DNA of 64,000 bases, taken from Pseudomonadota bacterium. GTDB lineage: Bacteria > Pseudomonadota > Gammaproteobacteria > Burkholderiales > Burkholderiaceae_E. The translations under genes and the position numbers were made by a program. The DNA is taken from positions 1 through 64,000 of the forward strand of contig JAEWGX010000085.1 in the NCBI GenBank assembly GCA_023388075.1, given 5' to 3'. Under the pieces are notes generated by a model. It was not told where the DNA came from. It saw nothing but the letters and a program-made list of their open reading frames with translations, and searched no databases. The first letter of the stretch is position 1, and each line of letters opens with the position of its first letter. Shown in pieces: positions 55,504-62,953 of the stretch.

Positions 55504-56290
55504 GGCCGCCCGTGCGGGCCTGCTCGATGCCCTCGGCACCACGGCGGCTCAGAGCGTATCCGGCCAGGGCCTGGCGTGTGGGCATTACTTCGAGCACGTT
55601 CACGTTGATGTGCTCCGGCAAAGCGGTGATCCAGTAGATTACGTCGGCGATCTCGTCGGCTGTCGGCGCCTCGAGGTCGGCGTAGTAGGCACGGCCCGCT
55701 TCGACGCTTCCAAGGCGAGTGGCAGTGAAGTCGGTCTCGCAGAAACCCGGTTCCAGGCAGCTCACCCGTACGCCAGTGCCCAGCAGGTCGCAGCGCAAGC
55801 CCAGGGAAAACTGATGCAGGAACGCCTTGGTTCCCCCATACACGTTGCCACCAGCCTGCGGATAGTGCGCCGCCGTGGACCCGATGTTCACTATGTGGCC
55901 GCGGTTGCGCTTGACCATGCCGGGAAGCACCGCATGGGTCACCCCCAGCAACCCGCGAACGTTGGTGTCCAACGTATCGTTCCAGGCTTGGAGCGACACT
56001 TCCTGGGCCAAGCCGATGCCGGCACCGACCCCCGCATTGTTCACGAGGACGTCGATCTGCGCGAAGGGAGATGGCAGTTGCGCCAGCGCCTGCGCCATTG
56101 CCGCCTGATCTCTCACGTCGACCTGGATAGGGTGGCAACCGGGACCGATCTCGTCTCGCAGCGCCTCGAGGCGATCGAGCCGGCGACCGGTGATCACAAC
56201 CCGGTCTCCCGCCCGCGCGTAGCGACGCGCCGCGGCAGCGCCGAAGCCCGCCGTGGCGCCGGTTATCAGGACAGTTCTTCGGTCGGCCAC
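55496..56290 (-). CDS. Short-chain dehydrogenase/reductase (YdfG-like)
   Basis: A 264-residue classical SDR. The cofactor motif is TGATAGFG, NNAGVG follows, a Ser precedes in NIGSTAA, and the active-site YGGTK carries the Tyr and Lys. It is close in size and sequence style to YdfG, which oxidises 3-hydroxy acids or serine with NADP. A GTG start at 56290 follows the dctP stop by one base. The role in the module is probably to oxidise the imported compound or reduce an intermediate. Confidence 0.82.
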   Translation of the reverse strand: MADRRTVLITGATAGFGAAAARRYARAGDRVVITGRRLDRLEALRDEIGPGCHPIQVDVRDQAAMAQALAQLPSPFAQIDVLVNNAGVGAGIGLAQEVSLQAWNDTLDTNVRGLLGVTHAVLPGMVKRNRGHIVNIGSTAAHYPQAGGNVYGGTKAFLHQFSLGLRCDLLGTGVRVSCLEPGFCETDFTATRLGSVEAGRAYYADLEAPTADEIADVIYWITALPEHINVNVLEVMPTRQALAGYALSRRGAEGIEQARTGGRG

Positions 56291-56291
56291 G

Positions 56292-57341
56292 TCAGAGCTG
56301 GTAGTCGAACGGCAACTTGTGGCCCGCTTCCTTCAGGAAGCGTAGATAGGTGCGGAACACCTCCGACCCGGGTAGACCCTTTGCATCCTGCTCTTTCGCT
56401 GCCTTGGACGGCATATCCTTCAGTCGCTCCGCCCAGCGACGCTGGTCATCGTCGGAGATCTTGATGACGTTGACCTTGCCCTGCAATCGCTTGCGGGTGT
56501 CCGCCTCGCGTGCGGCTGAAGCCTCGGCCACCTTCTGCGCCGTTTCCAACGCGACTTCGTCGATGATCTGCACCAACTCGGCAGGCAAGCGCTTGCGGCT
56601 GTCCAGATTCATGATGGGCGCCACCCCCAGGGTGATGCCGAACCTGGTCTCGTACCAGAACTTTGACACCTCATCCAGCTTGAAGCCTGGTATGAAGCTC
56701 TCGTAGATGACCCCACCTTCCACCAGGTTCGTCTGAAGTGCCTGGTACAGCTCGCCGACACCCATTCCCACCGGCACCGCGCCAGCCGCCGCAGCCCACG
56801 TGGCCGTGGTGTAGGAGGCAGCGATCTTGCGACCCTTGAGGTCCTCGAATCTCGATACCGGCTGGTTGAGGTTCATGCCATAGTTCTCCCCCGGCACCAG
56901 GGCCAGGAGTTCGGCATTGACCCCCTTCCGTACGGCCTCCTTGAGGGCGGGGAGCTCCCTGGTCATGCGCGTACCGATCTTGGCCACCGTCTCGTAGTCC
57001 GTGCTGCCGAACGGCACGTGGTTGGAGAAGTTCACCAAGCCCAGGCGCGACCCTTCGAATGTCGGCACTGTCAGGCCGATGTCCAGGGCGCCCTTCTCTA
57101 CCGCCTCGGAGGTGTTGTCGAGCTTCGCGACGGTTCCACCCCATGCCTTGATGAAGCGCACCTTGATGTTCTTGGCGGCCGCACGCTTCGTCACCTCGGG
57201 CGCGAAGTAGGTATCGAACTGTGCAACATAAGTAACGGCGGTTGGATGGCCCCCACCGATCCGAACGGTGTGCTGTTGCGCCAGCACAGGGGCAGCGCCC
57301 GAAGCCAGCAGCGCAGCGACAAGAATGGAGAAGGCTCTCAC
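56292..57341 (-). CDS. dctP: TRAP transporter substrate-binding protein (DctP)
   Basis: A 349-residue periplasmic receptor. The signal peptide is about 21 residues (MRAFSILVAALLAS...AQQ). The mature protein has RFIKAWGGTVAKLDNTSEAVE and the family core GVNAELLALVPGENYG. The start is a GTG with GGAG 6 bases upstream. It binds an organic acid or related solute and hands it to DctQM. It is most probably co-transcribed with the cupin gene, 14 bases upstream. The ligand is unknown. Confidence 0.87.
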   Translation of the reverse strand: MRAFSILVAALLASGAAPVLAQQHTVRIGGGHPTAVTYVAQFDTYFAPEVTKRAAAKNIKVRFIKAWGGTVAKLDNTSEAVEKGALDIGLTVPTFEGSRLGLVNFSNHVPFGSTDYETVAKIGTRMTRELPALKEAVRKGVNAELLALVPGENYGMNLNQPVSRFEDLKGRKIAASYTTATWAAAAGAVPVGMGVGELYQALQTNLVEGGVIYESFIPGFKLDEVSKFWYETRFGITLGVAPIMNLDSRKRLPAELVQIIDEVALETAQKVAEASAAREADTRKRLQGKVNVIKISDDDQRRWAERLKDMPSKAAKEQDAKGLPGSEVFRTYLRFLKEAGHKLPFDYQL

Positions 57342-57355
57342 AGGATTCTCCGCTC

Positions 57356-57907
57356 TTACTGCGCAGGCAGCTTGCCCGCCGCCACCAGTTTCTGCACGGA
57401 TTCGGGCGAATACTCGGCCGCTGGCTGGTCACCGCCGATCACCCCGAGAATCATTCCCTTCTCGACGCCAGGGGGAGTGGACAGGCAGTGGAACTGTCGC
57501 TGGATGTTCGGCGGAAAGGAGATGACGTCGTAGCGACCGAGCTCGACCGACTCGTCGCCATTGCCCCCCTCCCAGGTCATCCGCCAGGTACCTTCGAGCA
57601 CCACGAAGGTTTCGTTAGTGTCGTGCACATGCATCATGACGCCGTTACCCGGAGCGACTTGCACGTAGGCCATGCCGAAACCAGGCTGCAGGTGCGAGAT
57701 GTGCGCACGCATGTTGTCGGGCACCGGCGAGATCAGCCGGCCGTCGATGTTCGCCGGCGGCTTGAAGCCGATGACGTTCAGGAACGTGCGCTTGTAGCCG
57801 GGAAGGTCGGCGTCTGGCAGACCACCTTCATTGCGGACCAGATCGTCGTAGCGCGCCACGCAGCGCATGACCTCATCCTTCGAAGGCTTGATTACGGGAA
57901 TCTCCAT
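57356..57907 (-). CDS. Cupin-domain protein (first of two in the island)
   Basis: A 183-residue cupin with the metal-binding motif GNGVMMHVHDTNETFVVLEG, whose two His and Glu are the canonical ligands of cupin motif 1, and a second motif ending in FHCL. Such proteins include dioxygenases and sugar isomerases. It begins the dctP operon: AGGAG lies 7 bases before the ATG. A second cupin at 60243-60845 has a similar N-terminus and motif, suggesting a duplicated pair. Confidence 0.78.
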   Translation of the reverse strand: MEIPVIKPSKDEVMRCVARYDDLVRNEGGLPDADLPGYKRTFLNVIGFKPPANIDGRLISPVPDNMRAHISHLQPGFGMAYVQVAPGNGVMMHVHDTNETFVVLEGTWRMTWEGGNGDESVELGRYDVISFPPNIQRQFHCLSTPPGVEKGMILGVIGGDQPAAEYSPESVQKLVAAGKLPAQ

Positions 57908-58037
57908 GCACAGTCTCCTTCGTATAGATGGATGCGATCTTAGCCCGCAACGGGAACGGCATCATACGCGTGGCGTGATGATCCCATTCGGATGTCGCAT
58001 GGCCCTGGACGGACGCCTGCTGCAACATCCGACACGC

Positions 58038-59225
58038 ATGGAGCACTCGCCACCGCCTCTCGGACTGCTGTTCGCCCTCTCTGCCGTTGCGCCGGTGGGC
58101 TTCAGCGTGGTAGTCACATCGCTGCCCGCAGTCGGTGACGCCTTTCTCGCCGGCAATCATGAGGTCTTCCTCGTGATGTCGCTGTTCATGCTCGTCTTCG
58201 GGGCAATGCAGCTCGTACTGGGCCCGCTCTCCGACCGGTTCGGTCGACGGCCAGTGCTGTTGGTCGGGCTTGCCTTGTTCACATCGGCCAGCCTGGGCTG
58301 CGCGCTGGCGAAGTCGCTGGATGCGCTCATCGTCGCCCGCTGCGTGCAGGCCCTGGGTGGATGCGCCGCGCTGGCGATACCCCGCGCCATCGTCCGCGAC
58401 TGCCATACCGGAGTCGAGGGCGCGCGCGCCATGACGGTACTTGCGATGGTGCAAAGTATCGTTCCCGCGGTTGCCCCGCTGCTCGGAGGGCTGCTCGTGG
58501 CGGCCGCCGGCTGGACGGCAGTGTTCTGGTTCTGTGCAGGCTACGGACTCGCAACGCTGGCGTGGGCAGCGTTGTCACTTCCGGAAACACGCCAGCCGAT
58601 GACCCCGGGCACCGCACCTTCCACCCTGCAGGCCACGGTGGGGCTGCTGCGACGCCCCGCGTATCTCGCCTACGTGCTCAATGGCGCTCTCATGACGGTC
58701 CCCTATGTGCTCTACCTGACGGTAGTGCCCATGATGTTCGTGCGCAGCCTGGACCTGCCACCGCAGGCATTCGGAACATACAACCTGTTGCTGGTACCGT
58801 GCATCCTGCTGGGCAGCTTCGCTGCAAGCCTGTTGGCGCGACGATTCGCTGTGCACATCCTCATACGCTCGGCGTCGTTGTTGGCTCTGGCCAGCCTGGG
58901 GTTGGGCTTGGCTTTGGCCGGTGAGCTCTCGGTGTGGCGTATGCTGCTGCCGCTACTGCTCTACATCACGGCGCACGCCGTGCTGTTCCCCTCGGCAATG
59001 AGTGCTGCGATCGCTGGCTCCCCCACGATCGCAGGCGCCGCAGCCGGGGGCATCGGATCCGTTCAAACCGGTTTGGGCGCCCTCGCCATCGTGGCAGCGG
59101 GTTGGCTGCCCGCCGCCACCGCTGTTCCGTTTCTTGCGATGTCTTGCGCCGCGGGCATCGCCGGGCTGCTTGCCCTGCTCATGGCCAGCGGCGGCGCGGC
59201 TGGGACGACCCGCGTGCGCGCCTAG
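58038..59225 (+). CDS. MFS transporter, Bcr/CflA type
   Basis: A ~395-residue major facilitator with 12 predicted helices. DRFGRRPVLLVGL is the conserved loop-2 motif of this superfamily, and the layout resembles the Bcr/CflA drug-resistance subgroup. It may export a toxic intermediate of the island or be unrelated. The start is uncertain: ATG 58038 is used, and 57999 or 57978 are possible. It is divergent from the cupin gene and convergent with the LysR gene, whose 3' end it overlaps by 47 bases. Confidence 0.8.
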   Translation: MEHSPPPLGLLFALSAVAPVGFSVVVTSLPAVGDAFLAGNHEVFLVMSLFMLVFGAMQLVLGPLSDRFGRRPVLLVGLALFTSASLGCALAKSLDALIVARCVQALGGCAALAIPRAIVRDCHTGVEGARAMTVLAMVQSIVPAVAPLLGGLLVAAAGWTAVFWFCAGYGLATLAWAALSLPETRQPMTPGTAPSTLQATVGLLRRPAYLAYVLNGALMTVPYVLYLTVVPMMFVRSLDLPPQAFGTYNLLLVPCILLGSFAASLLARRFAVHILIRSASLLALASLGLGLALAGELSVWRMLLPLLLYITAHAVLFPSAMSAAIAGSPTIAGAAAGGIGSVQTGLGALAIVAAGWLPAATAVPFLAMSCAAGIAGLLALLMASGGAAGTTRVRA

Positions 59226-60165
59226 CGCGCGAAGATCCGTCGGGGTGCATCGCGTTGGAAGCGATGTCGCGGATCTTCTGGCGCAACCAGCGATGGGCTG
59301 CGTCGTGCTGCGTGAGCTCGTGCCATACCATGGACAGGCGGTACGCCTGCACATCGAACGGCAGCTCCAACTGCTGCAGGTCCAGACCCGCCTGGGTGCG
59401 ACGCACGAGCTCGATGGGGACGGTGGCGATCAGGTCACTGCTGGCTACCAGTTGCGGCACGACAAGCAGACTGGGGACCCACATCACGATGTTGCGTGAC
59501 AGGCCGCGCTGTTGCAGGGCGGCATCGGTTACGTTCTCGAAGGTGGCGGCGTTCGCCCCCCCCACCATCAGAATTTGCGGCTGCTTGACGTAGGTCTCCA
59601 GCGTGAGTCGCCCGCGCAGGACCGGATGGTTCTGGCGAGCGATGCACCGCACACGGTCCGTCATGAGATCGCTGGTGCGCAAGCCCTCGGGCATCTCGTT
59701 GTAGTAGCCGATGCAGAGGCTTACACTGCCGTCCTCCAGGCACTCGCGCAGTCGTCGCGCATCGGATGCGCTGACCACCACGCGTACTCCTGGCGCCTCG
59801 CGAAGCAACTGGTCCATCAGGCGCGGAAGGAAGAGCATGGAGACATAGTCGGATACGCTGATCCGGAAGGTGTTGCGCGCGGTGCCCGGGTCGAAGGCGC
59901 CCTGCGGTGCAAAGGCGGCATCGACATGCCGCAGCGCGGCCCGCACCGAAGCTTCGAGCTGCAGTGCTCTCTCTGTAGGCACCATGCCGTGCGACGTGCG
60001 AACCAACAGCGGGTCCTGCAGCTTCTGGCGCAGCCGCGCCAGCGCATTGCTCATTCCCGGCTGCGTCATGTTCATGCGCTCGGCGGCACGGGTGACCTGC
60101 CGCTCCTGCAACAGCGCATCCAGGCACGCCAGCAGGTGAAGCTCAACGTTGCGATTCGAACTCAT
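59179..60165 (-). CDS. LysR-type regulator of the island
   Basis: A 328-residue LysR protein. The helix-turn-helix is in VTRAAERMNMTQPGMSNAL, followed by LARLRQKLQDPLLVRT. The C-terminal effector domain starts near residue 95. The N-terminus (ELHLLACLDALLQERQV) is of the NodD/NahR type, which often respond to aromatic acids. The ATG at 60165 is the natural start. It probably controls the TRAP-cupin operon, the flanking cupin gene or both. It lies 77 bases after that second cupin gene. Confidence 0.85.
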   Translation of the reverse strand: MSSNRNVELHLLACLDALLQERQVTRAAERMNMTQPGMSNALARLRQKLQDPLLVRTSHGMVPTERALQLEASVRAALRHVDAAFAPQGAFDPGTARNTFRISVSDYVSMLFLPRLMDQLLREAPGVRVVVSASDARRLRECLEDGSVSLCIGYYNEMPEGLRTSDLMTDRVRCIARQNHPVLRGRLTLETYVKQPQILMVGGANAATFENVTDAALQQRGLSRNIVMWVPSLLVVPQLVASSDLIATVPIELVRRTQAGLDLQQLELPFDVQAYRLSMVWHELTQHDAAHRWLRQKIRDIASNAMHPDGSSRARRARGSSQPRRRWP

Positions 60166-60242
60166 CGGGCCCCCGGCGGGCGGACGGCCGCGATGATACC
60201 TTGATGAGTTCGACCCGGCCGGTCGGCGCCGGTGGGACATGC

Positions 60243-60845
60243 TCAAGTAGGCAAGGGAACATCCATGCCTGCCGTGAAGAGGAGGCCCTTGGCCTCCATC
60301 CGCTGACGCACCTCGGATCCGAACTTCTGGAGAATCACCTCGCCCAGGCGGGGCGTCAGGTCCACGTCCTGGAACCGATCCCGCTGGCCCTGGATGAACA
60401 CCAGCAGGTTGGCCGGCCGGTCCGAGATGTTGGTGAAGTTCCGAGTAACGCCAGGCGGTACCGCCACCATGTCGTAGGGTTCCAGCACGAGCTCATGCTC
60501 GCCCTCATCGCCCCAACTCACCCGGAAGCGTCCGTCCAGGCAGAAGAACGTCTCGTGCGTATAGTGGTGCGCATGAAGGGGCGATCCATTGCCGGGCGGA
60601 CAGCGCGCGATGTTCACCGTGAACACCTCGCCGCCGTCTCCACCCGTCACCGGTGGCTCCTCGCCAGTGGCGCTGCGTAGCCCGGCAGGCCCCATCAGGA
60701 TGAATGTCTCGTCCGCGGACACGGTGCTGTAGGCTTCCGCGGGAATGCCGTCGGCAGCGTCGAATTGCTGCTTGACCGGCTTGAGATCCTTGTAGCGTAC
60801 CAGCCGCTTGCTCATTTCGGCTGGAGTGGGAGTGATAGTCTTCAT
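60243..60845 (-). CDS. Cupin-domain protein (second of two)
   Basis: A 200-residue cupin. The motif GNGSPLHAHHYTHETFFCLDG holds the expected metal ligands, and a later VPPGVTRNFTN carries motif 2 without its usual His. The N-terminal RYKDLKPV resembles the RYDDLV of the cupin at 57356, suggesting duplication. GGAGACG lies just upstream of the ATG. It precedes the LysR gene and ends the island on the lpxC side. The reaction is unknown. Confidence 0.77.
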   Translation of the reverse strand: MKTITPTPAEMSKRLVRYKDLKPVKQQFDAADGIPAEAYSTVSADETFILMGPAGLRSATGEEPPVTGGDGGEVFTVNIARCPPGNGSPLHAHHYTHETFFCLDGRFRVSWGDEGEHELVLEPYDMVAVPPGVTRNFTNISDRPANLLVFIQGQRDRFQDVDLTPRLGEVILQKFGSEVRQRMEAKGLLFTAGMDVPLPT

Positions 60846-61009
60846 GGCGTCTCCTGCGCAGTAGAGGGACTAGCCTCCCATTTCAGCAAAGTGCGGCGGA
60901 AGGGGCCATTCCTGCCGAGTGATTGGCCCATACGCGGCCGCAATGGCCACGTGGCTTGCCGGAGCGGCGCACTCGCGGAGTCGGCGCGCAGGCGCGTCCG
61001 GAACCCGGG

Positions 61010-61189
61010 TCAGTAGAGCCGCTGCACGAACATCACCGCGAAGAACACCAGGGCCGCGGCCAGTCCGCCCATCAACGTGCGCCGCGCATGGACGAGATAC
61101 GTGCGGTTGCCGGTCCGAAGGTAGGCGATCGCGAAGCCGACCACGGCGAGCGCGACGAGCACGGCGGCGATCCTGAGCAGAGCGAGCAT
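61010..61189 (-). CDS. Small two-helix membrane protein
   Basis: A 59-residue protein with two hydrophobic helices (about 5-24 and 39-56) joined by a basic loop, RTGNRTYLVHARR. The family is not recognised. The ATG lies 29 bases after the lpxC stop on the same strand, and the position between lpxC and the next conserved gene fits small hypothetical proteins often seen here in betaproteobacteria. The gene may be co-transcribed with lpxC. No strong ribosome site is seen. Confidence 0.6.
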   Translation of the reverse strand: MLALLRIAAVLVALAVVGFAIAYLRTGNRTYLVHARRTLMGGLAAALVFFAVMFVQRLY

Positions 61190-61218
61190 GTCTGCGTTGA
61201 GGCGGCGCGGGCGCCAGG

Positions 61219-62148
61219 TCAGGCCTGGAGCCAGTCCAGGGCGAATGCCGGCGGCGCGTTGCGGCGATTGGCGAAGGTCGCGATCTCCCAGGCCGACTTG
61301 TCGGCCAGCACGGCCCGGACCAGCTGGTTGTTCAGGGCATGGCCCGACTTGCGCGCATGGTAGGCGCCCAGGATGGGATGCCCGATCAGATAGAGGTCGC
61401 CGATGGCATCCAGCGCCTTGTGCTTGGCGAACTCGTCCCGATAGCGCAGGCCGTCCTGGTTCAGCACCCGGCGTTCGTCCACCACGATGGCGTTGTCCAG
61501 GCTTCCGCCCAGCGCGAGCCCGTGGGTGCGCAGCGCCTCCACCTCCTGCGCCATGGCGAAGGTGCGTGCCCGCGCGATCTCTCGCACGTAGGACGTCTGG
61601 GCGAAGTCGATCTCCACCCGCTGGCCGGTGGCATCGATCACCGCCTGGCCGAAGTCGATCTCGAAGCTCACCTTGAAGCCGAAGTGCGGCTCCAGCCGCA
61701 CCCATTTGTCGCCTTCGCGGATCTCCACCGGGCTCAGGATGCGGATGAAGCGCTTGGCGGCCGCCTGCTCCATCAGGCCGGCCGACTGCAGCAGGTAGAC
61801 GAAGGAGCCGGAGGATCCGTCGAGGATGGGCACCTCGCCGCCGGTGATGTCCACCAGCGCGTTGTCGATGCCGAGGCCGGCGAACGCCGACATGAGATGC
61901 TCCACGGTGAAGACCTTGATGTCCCGCCCGGGCCCCTCGATCGCTGCCGAGAGGGTGGAGGCGAGCCGGGTATCGGTCACGTGATGAGCCTGCGCCGGCA
62001 GCACCACCGGCGGATCGAGATCGACGCGGCGAAACGCGATGCCGCTGTTGACCGCGGCAGGCCTGATGGTCAGGTCCACGCGCTGCCCCGAATGCAACCC
62101 GATGCCGGTGGTCTGGACGGGCTGCTTGAGGGTGCGTTGTCTGATCAT
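61219..62148 (-). CDS. lpxC: UDP-3-O-acyl-N-acetylglucosamine deacetylase LpxC
   Basis: A 309-residue zinc deacetylase, the committed step of lipid A synthesis. The zinc histidine His84 lies in TVEHLMSAFAG. The second region, KHKALDAIGDL, holds further ligands. GIGLHSG at the start is the substrate-binding motif. The ATG at 62148 gives the standard MIRQRTL N-terminus. It lies 19 bases after the peroxiredoxin gene. Confidence 0.95.
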   Translation of the reverse strand: MIRQRTLKQPVQTTGIGLHSGQRVDLTIRPAAVNSGIAFRRVDLDPPVVLPAQAHHVTDTRLASTLSAAIEGPGRDIKVFTVEHLMSAFAGLGIDNALVDITGGEVPILDGSSGSFVYLLQSAGLMEQAAAKRFIRILSPVEIREGDKWVRLEPHFGFKVSFEIDFGQAVIDATGQRVEIDFAQTSYVREIARARTFAMAQEVEALRTHGLALGGSLDNAIVVDERRVLNQDGLRYRDEFAKHKALDAIGDLYLIGHPILGAYHARKSGHALNNQLVRAVLADKSAWEIATFANRRNAPPAFALDWLQA

Positions 62149-62167
62149 GAGGCCGCGGCCGGCGGCT

Positions 62168-62671
62168 CTAGAGCGCGGCGAGCAGGGTTTCCGCGCCACT
62201 CACCTCGAACTTGCCGGGCGCTTCGCGGTTCAGCGCCTTGACGACGCCGTCCTCGACCAGCATGGAATAGCGGTCCGAGCGCACGCCCATGCCACGGGCG
62301 GTGAGATCGAGCGTGAGGCCGCAGGCCTTGGAAAACTCGGCGCTGCCGTCGGCGAGCATGCGGACCTTGCCGGCCGACTCCTGGTCCCGTGCCCAGGCGC
62401 CCATGACGAACGGGTCGTTCACCGACACGCACCAGATCTCGTCGACGCCCTTGGCCTTGAGCTTGTCGTGGTTCTGCAGGTAGCTCGGCACGTGCTTGGC
62501 GGAGCAGGTGGGCGTGAACGCGCCCGGCAGGCCGAAGATCACGATCTTCTTGCCCTTCACCATGTCCGAGACCTTGAACGAATTGGGGCCGATGGAGCAG
62601 CCGTTGCCTTCGACTTCGATGAACTCCTGCAGCGTCGCGTCGGGGAGCTTGTCGCCTGGTTTGATGGTCAT
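62168..62671 (-). CDS. Peroxiredoxin, Prx5/AhpE-like (peroxiredoxin-5 type)
   Basis: A 167-residue peroxiredoxin of the Prx5 class, with the peroxidatic Cys56 in GLPGAFTPTCSAKHVP. It would reduce H2O2 or organic peroxides using thioredoxin or glutaredoxin. Gene order lpxC-peroxiredoxin-ftsZ is common in this group. The ATG at 62671 has AGAGGG upstream and fits the family start MTIKPGDKLPD. Confidence 0.9.
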   Translation of the reverse strand: MTIKPGDKLPDATLQEFIEVEGNGCSIGPNSFKVSDMVKGKKIVIFGLPGAFTPTCSAKHVPSYLQNHDKLKAKGVDEIWCVSVNDPFVMGAWARDQESAGKVRMLADGSAEFSKACGLTLDLTARGMGVRSDRYSMLVEDGVVKALNREAPGKFEVSGAETLLAAL

Positions 62672-62853
62672 GCCGGTGCCCTCTACCTTGTAGTCTCTAG
62701 CCGGAACCCGCGGCGAGGCGGGGTCCGACATTCATCCCGTCGGCTGACGGGGCCTTCGGTATTCTATTCCGGTGGGCTCCAACCCTCCGGATGCCCCTGG
62801 CATGCGCGTCTCCCGTCCGAAGATCGCCCGTGCCAAGATCATCCAGAAGGACG

Positions 62854-62880
62854 GGTCGGCCGGAAGGCCGGCGGCCGACC
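62854..62880 (-). terminator. Hairpin downstream of ftsZ, possible weak terminator
   Basis: An inverted repeat, GGTCGGCCG and CGGCCGACC, flanks a 9-base loop. It lies about 75 bases after the ftsZ stop in the 282-base gap before the peroxiredoxin start. No T-run follows on the minus strand, so intrinsic termination is doubtful. The rest of this gap holds no recognisable gene. Confidence 0.3.
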
Positions 62881-62953
62881 CCACGCCCTGGTGCGGCGCC
62901 CCGCCAGGCGACGTCCGTCGCACGGCGGCGCGCCGACCACTGCCCGGCATGGC

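Noticed and set aside
62732..62953. Short open frames between ftsZ and the peroxiredoxin
   Set aside because: No start signals or motifs; only a weak hairpin is present.
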